Below, one piece after another: positions 8,039 to 15,371 of a DNA stretch of 19,417 nucleotides. Origin of the DNA: an uncultured Bacteroidales bacterium (GTDB lineage: Bacteria; Bacteroidota; Bacteroidia; Bacteroidales; Bacteroidaceae). Location: NCBI GenBank assembly GCA_902783615.1, contig CACZRQ010000001.1, positions 1-19,417 of the forward strand, in the 5' to 3' direction. Each line of letters opens with the position of its first letter. Positions within the stretch are counted from its first letter, which is position 1. Below the pieces are notes generated by a model. It saw only the letters and a list, made by a program, of their open reading frames with translations, made no database searches and was not told the DNA's origin. Both the position numbers and the translations under genes were made by a program.

Positions 8039-10039
8039 TTATAACAACATTTGCAGAAATTCGTCTTCATTTATGATGCGGACACCCAATTTTTGGGCTT
8101 TCTCCAATTTTGCAGGACCCATATTCTCACCTGCCAGCACAAAACTGGTCTTCGATGAAATGCTCCCCACATTCTTGCCTCCATTCCGCTCAATCATCTC
8201 TTTGTATTCCTCACGGGAATGGTGACTGAATACGCCACTGATGACGATCGACAAACCAGCCAATTTGTCTGATTTCTCGCTCTCATCCTCTTCTTGCCTT
8301 GCCATTTGCAAGCCCGCATCTTTCAGTCGTTCAACAAGTTCTCGATTGGCAGGCAGGGAGAAGTAGGTCACCACACTTTGGGCAATCTTCTCGCCAATTT
8401 CATCCACCTCCATGAGCTGTTCCAGGCTTGCCTGCTCCAAGGCTTCAATGTTGCCGAATGCCTTTGCCAATTTCTTGGCAGCTGTTTCTCCCACAAAGCG
8501 GATGCCCAAGGCAAACAGCACTCGCTCGAAAGGCACTTGCTTGCTATCGGCCACCCCATGCACAATCCTCAAGGCAGACTTGTCACCCATACGGTCTAAG
8601 CCCCTGATATCTATGGCTCTCAGCGAATAAAGGTCAGCAATGTTCTTTACCAAGCCAATTTGATAGAAAGCATCCACTGTTTCAGGACCCAACCCATCGA
8701 TGGCCATAGCCTTACGGCTGATGAAATGCTCAATCTTGCCCTTGATCTGAGGTGGGCAACCCACATCATTGGGACAATAATGCGCCGCTTCACCCTCGAA
8801 ACGCACCAAAGGAGTGCCGCATTCAGGGCAGCGGGTGATGAACCTCACCTTATCGCCCATCATAAAACTTCTGGCATTCACGTCAACACCTGTAATCTTG
8901 GGAATGATTTCACCACCCTTTTCCACATACACCATATCGCCAATGTGCAGGTCGAGTCCTTCGATGATATCGGCATTGTGCAGGGAAGCCCGCTTCACGA
9001 TGGTACCTGAAAGCTGCACAGGATCGAGGTTGGCCACAGGGGTAATCACACCTGTCCTTCCCACCTGGAACGTTACTTGATTTAATCTCGTTAACGCCCT
9101 TTCCGCCTGAAACTTATAGGCGATTGCCCATCGTGGTGACTTAGCCGTAAATCCCATGTGGCGCTGCTGTCGCAAGCTGTTTACTTTCAGCACCACCCCA
9201 TCAGTAGCCACTGGCAGGTTCTTGCGTTCTGTGTCCCAATAATCTAGGAAAGCAAACACTTCATCCAAAGTCTTCACCTTGCGCATGTGTTCGGAAATCT
9301 TGAAGCCCCATGTGGCTGCTTTCTGCATGTTCTCATAATGACCCTCGCAGGGCACCTGTTCTCCTAATAAATAATATAGGTATGCATCGAGCTTGCGTGA
9401 AGCCACAATGGATGAGTTCTGCAATTTCAAGGTACCTGAGGCTGCATTCCTTGGGTTGGCAAACAAAGGTTCCTCCCTCGCCTCACGCTCTCTATTCAAT
9501 TCCTCGAACACCACCCAAGGCATCAAGATCTCACCCCTGATTTCAAAGCGCTGGGGATAGTCGCCATGCAGCACCAAAGGGATGCTGCGGATGGTCTTCA
9601 CGTTGGCGGTCACATCATCGCCCTTTTCGCCATCACCTCGTGTAACTGCCTGAATCAGTTTACCATCCTCGTAAGTGAGCGAGATGGAAGTGCCATCAAA
9701 CTTCAGTTCGCAGCAAATCTCAAATGCCTCACCTTCCAGCAGTTCCTGCACTCGATTATAGAAATCGGTTACCTCGGTCTTGGAATAAGTGTTTCCCAAC
9801 GAAAGCATGGGGTATTGATGATACACCTGCTTGAAGTCGTTGCTCAAGTCGCTCCCCACGCGCATGGTGGGCGAATTGGGGTCTTGCATCTCAGGATGCA
9901 ACTTCTCCAAATCTTGCAGCAATCGCATCTTGTCGTCAAACTCTTTGTCACTGATTTCTGGTGAGTTCAACACATAATAGTTATAATTATGCCGATGTAA
10001 CTCCTCACGTAAAGCCAATATTTGTTCTTGTTCCGTCAT
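8039..10039 (-). CDS. ligA: NAD-dependent DNA ligase LigA
   Basis: LigA seals nicks in replication and repair using NAD+. The 666-residue length is typical. The order of parts is standard: the N-terminal Ia domain with HNYNYYV and the YPMLSLGNTYS segment (NAD binding, residues 1-90), adenylated Lys113 in ELKFDG, the adenylation domain with RGDG and NPRNAASG near 196-202, an OB domain beginning around 320 (GRTGVITPVANL), a four-cysteine zinc finger (C404, C407, C422, C428), helix-hairpin-helix repeats around 440-580 and a C-terminal BRCT domain from about 590 (SIVISGVFSHHSREEYK). It is divergent from the M3 peptidase gene, with 112 bases between the starts. All key residues are present. Confidence 0.98.
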   Translation of the reverse strand: MTEQEQILALREELHRHNYNYYVLNSPEISDKEFDDKMRLLQDLEKLHPEMQDPNSPTMRVGSDLSNDFKQVYHQYPMLSLGNTYSKTEVTDFYNRVQELLEGEAFEICCELKFDGTSISLTYEDGKLIQAVTRGDGEKGDDVTANVKTIRSIPLVLHGDYPQRFEIRGEILMPWVVFEELNREREAREEPLFANPRNAASGTLKLQNSSIVASRKLDAYLYYLLGEQVPCEGHYENMQKAATWGFKISEHMRKVKTLDEVFAFLDYWDTERKNLPVATDGVVLKVNSLRQQRHMGFTAKSPRWAIAYKFQAERALTRLNQVTFQVGRTGVITPVANLDPVQLSGTIVKRASLHNADIIEGLDLHIGDMVYVEKGGEIIPKITGVDVNARSFMMGDKVRFITRCPECGTPLVRFEGEAAHYCPNDVGCPPQIKGKIEHFISRKAMAIDGLGPETVDAFYQIGLVKNIADLYSLRAIDIRGLDRMGDKSALRIVHGVADSKQVPFERVLFALGIRFVGETAAKKLAKAFGNIEALEQASLEQLMEVDEIGEKIAQSVVTYFSLPANRELVERLKDAGLQMARQEEDESEKSDKLAGLSIVISGVFSHHSREEYKEMIERNGGKNVGSISSKTSFVLAGENMGPAKLEKAQKLGVRIINEDEFLQMLL

Positions 10040-10059
10040 CTTAATCCTTATTTTTCTTG

Positions 10060-10067
10060 CAAATTTA
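10060..10067 (-). promoter_or_regulatory. Putative -7 element of the ligA promoter
   Basis: Read leftward the bases are TAAATTTG, fitting TAnnTTTG, 20 bases before the ligA start codon. The -33 box is not clear. Confidence 0.5.
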
Positions 10068-10085
10068 GCGAATTATCAGAAAACA

Positions 10086-10117
10086 TTTGCACATAAAAAT
10101 ACACTTTGTTAATTTTG
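10086..10117 (+). promoter_or_regulatory. Promoter of the M3 peptidase gene
   Basis: TTTG at 10086-10089 and TAATTTTG at 10110-10117 are separated by exactly 20 bases, a full Bacteroidetes -33/-7 promoter. The leader of about 30 bases before ATG 10152 is almost pure A and T with no Shine-Dalgarno sequence, as is usual in this phylum. Confidence 0.75.
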
Positions 10118-10151
10118 GGGCAAATTTACAACTAATAATATTTAATTTAAA

Positions 10152-12257
10152 ATGAAAAAGCAATTTTTAATGGCATCAGTAGCCACTCTATTGTTGGCAG
10201 GATGCACCAGTGAAAAAGCCACTACCAATCCGTTCTTTGCAGAACAGTATGGTACTGAGTATGAAATTCCTCCTTTCAGCGAAATCACCACCGATCACAT
10301 TCGTGAGGCCATGCTCAAAGGCTTTGAGGAAGAAAAGAAAGAAATCCAGCAGATTGCCGACAATGCAGAAGCTCCTACTTTCGAGAACACCATTCTGGCG
10401 CTCGAAAATGCAGGCGAATTGCTGAGCAGGGCAAGCAATGTGTTTGGCCCATTGTCGAGCAGCAATTCCACCCAAGAGTTTCGTGACCTGGAGAAGGAGA
10501 TTGCTCCTCTCAGCTCTGAGTTGAGCAGCATGATCTACATGAACGACAAGCTGTTCCAGCGTATCAAGAAACTGTACGACGAGCAGGCTTCTCAGAACTA
10601 TACCAAAGAGCAGCTGAAGCTTATCGAGAACAACTACAAGCGTTTTGTGCGCAATGGTGCCCTGCTGAGCGAGGCCGACAAGCAGAAACTGGCTCAGCTC
10701 AACAAAGACATCTCTATGGCTCAGTTGAAGTTTGAGCAGAACCTGCTGCATGAAACCAACAATACTTTTGTCACTGTTGACAAGTTGGAAGACCTGGATG
10801 GTCTGCCACAGGAAAACATCGACCGTGCCGCTGAGATGGCCAAGAAGAATGGCCAGGAGGGCAAGTGGATGTTCAACATGCAACGTGCCAGCTGCAACCC
10901 TGTGATTTACTTCTGCAACAACCGCGACCTGCGCAAGAAGGTTTATGACGCCTACTATAACCGTGGTAATCAGGGTAATGAGTGGGACAACAACGCTGTG
11001 TCGGCAGAAATCATCAAGCTGCGTTTGGAGAAGGCTAAGCTCATGGGTTATGAGGATTATGCCGCTTATGCCTTGGATGACCGTATGGCCAAGAACAGCG
11101 AGAATGTGTACAACCTGCTCGACCAGATTTGGGAACCTGCTGTGAAGAAGGCTCAGGAAGAGCTGAATGATATTCGCGCAGAAATCAAGAAGGAAGGCAA
11201 GAACTTCGAGCCAGAAGGTTGGGACTACATGTATTACCTGGAAAAAGCCAAGAAGGCGAAGTTTGATATCGATGACGATGCTGTTCGTCCTTACTTGGAG
11301 GTTTACAACGTGCAGCAGGGCATCTTCCATGTAGCCAACAAGCTTTATGGCCTGACCTTCAAAGAACGTACAGACCTTCCTAAGTATCAGGATGATACCA
11401 AGGTATTCGAGGTTTATGACAAGGATGGCACTCTGCTGGCCCTGTTCTACAGCGACTACTTCCCACGCGATGGCAAGGGTGCTGGCGCATGGTGCACCAG
11501 TTTCCGTGGTTCATACTACAAGGATGGCAAACGCGTGATCCCAATCGTGGTGAACTGTGCAAGTCTAACTCCTCCAAGTGGTAACACCCCTGCCCTGCAG
11601 AATATTACCAACATCACTACCGAGTTCCATGAGTTCGGCCATGCTCTCCATTCTTTCATGCGCAACACGCAGTATCGTGGCACAGGCGGTGTGGAGCGCG
11701 ACTTCGTGGAGGTGCCTTCACAAATCAACGAGCATTGGGCACTGGAGCCTGAGGTTTTGAATGTCTATGCAAAGCATTACCAGACAGGCGAGGTGATTCC
11801 TATGGAGCTGGTGAAGAAGATTCAAGACAGCGAGAAGTATGGTCAGGGCTTCGCTACCGTTGAACTGGTGGCTGCTTCATTGGTGGATATGGATCTGCAT
11901 GTGCTGAAAGAGGTGCCTGCCAACTTCAATGTCATGGAGTTTGAGCAGCAGAAGCTCAAGGAGCGCGGTATTCCTCGTCAGATCTTCCCACGCTATCGTG
12001 TGACCAATTTCTCTCACACCATGGGTGGTGGCTACACAGCTGGCTACTATAGCTATCTGTGGGCTGAGGTTTACGAGTGCGACGCTTTCCAGGCATACAA
12101 GGAAGCTGGCAATGTGCTCGACAGCAGCATCGCTCAGCGTTTCCGCGACAACATCCTCGCTCCTGGTGGCATCGACGATGGCATGACCATGTATCGCAAT
12201 TTCCGCGGTCGTGATCCCAAGATCGATGGCCTCCTCGAGAATCGTGGATTGAAGTAA
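10152..12257 (+). CDS. M3-family metallopeptidase lipoprotein (dipeptidyl carboxypeptidase-like)
   Basis: A 701-residue zinc peptidase of family M3, closest in motif pattern to peptidyl-dipeptidase Dcp, which removes dipeptides from peptide C-termini. It begins with a lipoprotein signal, MKKQFLMASVATLLLAGC, with the lipidated cysteine at 18, so it should be membrane-anchored on the periplasmic side, whereas E. coli Dcp has no lipobox. The zinc site is HEFGH at 493-497 with Glu494 as general base; the third ligand is Glu520 in RDFVEVPSQINEHW. Near the C-terminus, SHTMGGGYTAGYYSYLW contains the tyrosines and glycines that bind substrate in this family. It ends at a strong terminator. In peptide-fermenting Bacteroidales such enzymes are thought to feed on oligopeptides, which is inference here. 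Confidence 0.94.
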   Translation: MKKQFLMASVATLLLAGCTSEKATTNPFFAEQYGTEYEIPPFSEITTDHIREAMLKGFEEEKKEIQQIADNAEAPTFENTILALENAGELLSRASNVFGPLSSSNSTQEFRDLEKEIAPLSSELSSMIYMNDKLFQRIKKLYDEQASQNYTKEQLKLIENNYKRFVRNGALLSEADKQKLAQLNKDISMAQLKFEQNLLHETNNTFVTVDKLEDLDGLPQENIDRAAEMAKKNGQEGKWMFNMQRASCNPVIYFCNNRDLRKKVYDAYYNRGNQGNEWDNNAVSAEIIKLRLEKAKLMGYEDYAAYALDDRMAKNSENVYNLLDQIWEPAVKKAQEELNDIRAEIKKEGKNFEPEGWDYMYYLEKAKKAKFDIDDDAVRPYLEVYNVQQGIFHVANKLYGLTFKERTDLPKYQDDTKVFEVYDKDGTLLALFYSDYFPRDGKGAGAWCTSFRGSYYKDGKRVIPIVVNCASLTPPSGNTPALQNITNITTEFHEFGHALHSFMRNTQYRGTGGVERDFVEVPSQINEHWALEPEVLNVYAKHYQTGEVIPMELVKKIQDSEKYGQGFATVELVAASLVDMDLHVLKEVPANFNVMEFEQQKLKERGIPRQIFPRYRVTNFSHTMGGGYTAGYYSYLWAEVYECDAFQAYKEAGNVLDSSIAQRFRDNILAPGGIDDGMTMYRNFRGRDPKIDGLLENRGLK

Positions 12258-12267
12258 GAATTCTAAA

Positions 12268-12302
12268 TCCCCCGCCCTCAACGACGGGGGAGAATATTTT
12301 TT
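12268..12302 (+). terminator. Rho-independent terminator after the M3 peptidase
   Basis: The stem CCCCCG/CGGGGG (12269-12274 with 12285-12290), extended by a T-A pair, closes a 10-base loop and is followed by TATTTTTT at 12295-12302. It starts 11 bases after the stop codon. The T-run ends 5 bases before the ATG of the next gene. Confidence 0.85.
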
Positions 12303-12306
12303 GATT

Positions 12307-14043
12307 ATGGTGAAAGATTACGTCTATTATCTTTTCGATTTCGACCTGACATTGGCTGATTCTTCACGTGGCATCGTGATGTGCTTTACCCATGTGCTGC
12401 AACGTCATGGCTATCACGATGTGACTGAGATGCAGATCAAGCGAACCATCGGCAAGACCTTAGAGGAATCTTTCTCCATACTTACTGGCATCAAAGACCC
12501 CCAACAACTGGCTGCATGGAAGCTGGAATACACCCATGAGGCCGATATCTACATGAACGACAATACGGTGCTGTTTCCAGAAACTGTTTCCGTATTGACA
12601 AAGTTGAAGGAACAAGGTGCCAAACTGGCCATCATCTCCACCAAGTATCGCTATCGCATACAAGGCGTGATGGACAGGTACTTTCCCAAGGATTTCATCG
12701 ATGTCATCATTGGTGGCGAAGACGTGAAAGTGGCCAAGCCAGACCCCCGAGGCGTCAAGGCTGCCCTGAAGAGATTGAAAGCCAAGAAGAAGTATGCCCT
12801 CTATGTTGGCGATAGTACGGTGGATGCTGAAACGGCCAAGAATGCTGGTGTCGATTTCTGTGGGGTGCTCAATGGTTTGACAACTTTCGAGGAACTGGCT
12901 GCCTACCCTCATCGTCAGATACTCAACAATCTCACCTTGCTGCCTCTGCTACAGAAAGATGTTGTTGCCAAACCCAAAAGATTCAACATCATTCCCGCTG
13001 AATGGATTGTAAAGCACAGAGCATTCAAAATCAAACAGATAAGAGGAATCAACGATGTACCATTGGAGAAGCCGGAAGGTCATGTTTGTTTGAATTGCGG
13101 TGATGTCTATGAAGGCGATTTCTGTCGCAGTTGTGGACAGCCAGCCAAGACCAGTCGCATCACATTGAAGAACTCATTCTCCAATTTCTTTTCTTCCTTC
13201 TTCAGCATCGAGAGTGGTTTCCTGCGCACCTGCTACGAACTGTGGTACCGTCCCGGATATATGGTCATGGATTTCATCCGAGGTAAGCGTCAGTCGTACT
13301 ACAAACCTTTCTCCCTACTCATCGTCATGGCGGCACTTTTCATTGTGGCTGTCCACCTTCTCGACCCCAGCTCAGTGACCAGCAAGACAGATGCAGAAGA
13401 AAAGACGGTTTGGGAACGGGTATCTGAAGCCCTGAACAATGAACAGAACGACTCCACCCTAACCATCGATGACATCATTGGTCCGAAAGAGGAAGTGGAC
13501 AGAGACAGTAAGCACTACAAGTCTGGCTATGAAAACGGCAAAATCATCTCCACCTGGGTCTTTCAGCACACAGGTCCAGGCTCTTATTTTTACGCCGTCA
13601 TGGATTTGTTGAAGGAATGGTTTGAAGGCAACCAAGCCTTTCTGTTCATCACCACCATACCTTTATATATTTATGGGGCACGCCGAGGCTTCCGTCACAG
13701 TCGCGTCAACAATAGGCTCAACATAGGAGAATATACCTTTATCTTTGGCTATTTTGGTTCGCAGCTCATCATGAGAGACATGCTGTTGATACCTTTTTAT
13801 GGATCAGCCATTGCCAACGTCACCTTCGGAAGTGGACTTACCATCAGTAGCTTCATCGAGTTCCTTATTATGTTGCGCAATTTCAAGCAGCTGTACCAGC
13901 TCGATTGGAAGGCCACCATCATGGGCACCATCAAGACCTATATCTATATGATGATCTCACTGTTGATGGTTATCATCGTGGGGGCTATCCTCCTCGGACT
14001 CATTGTCCTAGGCATTATAGGCATTGTTGAGATATTTAGATAA
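12307..14043 (+). CDS. HAD-family phosphatase fused to DUF3667 zinc-ribbon membrane module
   Basis: A 578-residue two-part protein. ATG 12307 is preferred over TTG 12301, which sits in the terminator T-run. Residues 1-205 are a complete HAD hydrolase resembling phosphoglycolate phosphatase: DFDLT with nucleophile D11 and acid D13, a cap region, IIST (motif II), KPDPRG with the motif III lysine, and GDSTVD (motif IV). A basic linker (about 215-255) leads to a four-cysteine ribbon, C261, C264, C273, C276, in the pattern CxxC-x8-CxxC. Then comes the DUF3667 core (LRTCYELWYRPGYMVMDFIRGKRQ) and hydrophobic segments near 332-352, 440-455, 475-515 and 540-577. DUF3667 has no known function. The HAD part should face the cytoplasm; the substrate is unknown. 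A GNAT gene follows after 6 bases. Confidence 0.85.
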   Translation: MVKDYVYYLFDFDLTLADSSRGIVMCFTHVLQRHGYHDVTEMQIKRTIGKTLEESFSILTGIKDPQQLAAWKLEYTHEADIYMNDNTVLFPETVSVLTKLKEQGAKLAIISTKYRYRIQGVMDRYFPKDFIDVIIGGEDVKVAKPDPRGVKAALKRLKAKKKYALYVGDSTVDAETAKNAGVDFCGVLNGLTTFEELAAYPHRQILNNLTLLPLLQKDVVAKPKRFNIIPAEWIVKHRAFKIKQIRGINDVPLEKPEGHVCLNCGDVYEGDFCRSCGQPAKTSRITLKNSFSNFFSSFFSIESGFLRTCYELWYRPGYMVMDFIRGKRQSYYKPFSLLIVMAALFIVAVHLLDPSSVTSKTDAEEKTVWERVSEALNNEQNDSTLTIDDIIGPKEEVDRDSKHYKSGYENGKIISTWVFQHTGPGSYFYAVMDLLKEWFEGNQAFLFITTIPLYIYGARRGFRHSRVNNRLNIGEYTFIFGYFGSQLIMRDMLLIPFYGSAIANVTFGSGLTISSFIEFLIMLRNFKQLYQLDWKATIMGTIKTYIYMMISLLMVIIVGAILLGLIVLGIIGIVEIFR

Positions 14044-14049
14044 ACCATC

Positions 14050-14607
14050 ATGAACACCCTTATCCGACCAGCGAGAATTAAAGATGCACCAGCCATTGCC
14101 CGCGTCATTGCCTTTGGCTTTGGCGAAGACATGTTAAGGCAGTATTGTGGTGAAAACGGACTTGCCATCATGGAAGACTTGGCAAGCATGGAAGTGTCGC
14201 AATACAGCTATCACAACGCCTTGATGGCAGAGGTTGATGGTCAAGTAGTTGGAGCCATCGTGGGTTACGACGGAGGCCAGTTGCAGCAACTGCGTCGCCC
14301 CACCCTCGACTACATCTATCAGCAGGCAGGCTTCATGCCTCAGATTCAGGAAGAAACAGAAGCAGGCGAGTTTTATCTCGACTCCTTAGCCGTTTTTCCT
14401 ACCCATCAGCATCAGGGCATCGGCAAGGCACTGATACTCGCTCTGTGCGATAAAGCCTTCAGCGAAGGACATCAACGTGTTGGCTTATTAGTGGATATGG
14501 AAAACCCTCATGCTGAGAGCCTGTATTCCTCCTTGGGCTTCCAGCACATCAATCCCAAAACATTGTTTAACCACCAGCTGTGGCACATGCAGAAAACGGC
14601 ATACTAA
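14050..14607 (+). CDS. GNAT-family N-acetyltransferase
   Basis: A 185-residue acetyltransferase. The acetyl-CoA pyrophosphate-binding loop is QHQGIGKA at residues 120-127, preceded by the strand YLDSLAVFP and followed by the second conserved part, VDMENPHAESLYSSLGFQ (about 148-165), typical of this family. The acceptor is unknown. It starts 6 bases after the HAD-DUF3667 gene and almost certainly shares its transcript. About 75 bases separate it from trmD, which appears to have its own promoter. Whether the enzyme acts on a small molecule, peptide or protein N-terminus cannot be told from sequence. Confidence 0.9.
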   Translation: MNTLIRPARIKDAPAIARVIAFGFGEDMLRQYCGENGLAIMEDLASMEVSQYSYHNALMAEVDGQVVGAIVGYDGGQLQQLRRPTLDYIYQQAGFMPQIQEETEAGEFYLDSLAVFPTHQHQGIGKALILALCDKAFSEGHQRVGLLVDMENPHAESLYSSLGFQHINPKTLFNHQLWHMQKTAY

Positions 14608-14652
14608 CTAAAAAAACATCAGTAAAGAGAGCTTTATTTGCGTTTTTTTTCG

Positions 14653-14660
14653 TAATTTTG
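14653..14660 (+). promoter_or_regulatory. Putative -7 element of the trmD promoter
   Basis: TAATTTTG matches TAnnTTTG, 22 bases before the trmD ATG. The nearest upstream TTTG (14637-14640) is only 12 bases away, too close for a normal -33 box, so support is partial. Confidence 0.45.
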
Positions 14661-14682
14661 GCTCATAATTTGTTAGACGATT

Positions 14683-15360
14683 ATGAGAATAGACATCATT
14701 ACCGTATATCCAGAGATGATAGAGGGGTTCTTCAACTGCTCGATATTGAAGCGTGCACAGGACAAGGGATTGGCTGAAATCCATATCCATAACCTGCGCG
14801 ACTACACCCTCGACAAGTATCGACGTGTGGACGATTATCCTTTTGGTGGCTTTGCTGGTATGGTGATGAAGATTGAACCAGTGGAACGTTGCATCAATGC
14901 CCTGAAGGCTGAGCGCGACTACGATGAGGTGATATTTGTCACTCCTGATGGCGAACAATTCTGCCAGTCAATGGCTAACGACCTGTCGCTCAAGCAGAAC
15001 ATCATCATTCTATGTGGGCATTTCAAGGGCATCGACTATCGCATCCGCGAGCATTTCATCACCAAGGAAGTTAGCATTGGCGATTATGTACTCACTGGTG
15101 GCGAACTGGCTGCTGCCGTGATGTCGGATGCCATTGTGCGCATCATCCCTGGCGTGATCAGCGATGAGCAATCGGCCCTCTCCGACTCTTTCCAGGACAA
15201 TCTCCTGGCTGCACCTGTCTATACGCGTCCCTCTGAATACAACGGCTGGAAAGTACCAGATGTGCTGCTCTCTGGCAATGAGGCTAAGATTAAAGAATGG
15301 GAAATGGAGCAGTCGCTTGAACGCACCAAGCGTCTGAGACCAGATCTACTTAACAAATAA
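14683..15360 (+). CDS. trmD: tRNA (guanine-37-N1)-methyltransferase
   Basis: TrmD methylates G37 next to the anticodon using S-adenosylmethionine and so prevents frameshifting. The 225-residue length is usual. Visible marks are MRIDIITVYPEM at the start, the FGGFAGMVMK segment (54-63), the trefoil-knot core IILCGHFKGIDYRI (108-121) and SIGDYVLTGGELAA (131-144), catalytic Asp168 in ALSDSFQDNLL matching E. coli Asp169, and VYTRP at 179-183. The knot loop differs from the E. coli GRYEGIDERV; the same HFKG..YRI type is, as I recall, normal for Bacteroidetes. It is the first gene of a tight group: the GH13 gene begins 11 bases after it. Confidence 0.97.
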   Translation: MRIDIITVYPEMIEGFFNCSILKRAQDKGLAEIHIHNLRDYTLDKYRRVDDYPFGGFAGMVMKIEPVERCINALKAERDYDEVIFVTPDGEQFCQSMANDLSLKQNIIILCGHFKGIDYRIREHFITKEVSIGDYVLTGGELAAAVMSDAIVRIIPGVISDEQSALSDSFQDNLLAAPVYTRPSEYNGWKVPDVLLSGNEAKIKEWEMEQSLERTKRLRPDLLNK

Positions 15361-15371
15361 TGTGACATACC

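Noticed and set aside
10188..11330. A 380-residue open frame on the minus strand inside the M3 peptidase gene
   Set aside because: It is a shadow of the peptidase codons: no family motif, a leucine/valine/glutamine-biased composition, and it overlaps a complete enzyme with all catalytic residues.
12301..12309. TTG at 12301 as the start of the HAD-DUF3667 gene
   Set aside because: It lies in the terminator T-run, and ATG 12307 places the HAD motif at the normal distance from the N-terminus.
14622..14650. AAAG/CTTT hairpin followed by T-run as a terminator after the GNAT gene
   Set aside because: A four-base AT-rich stem is too short; the T-run may simply be part of the trmD promoter region.
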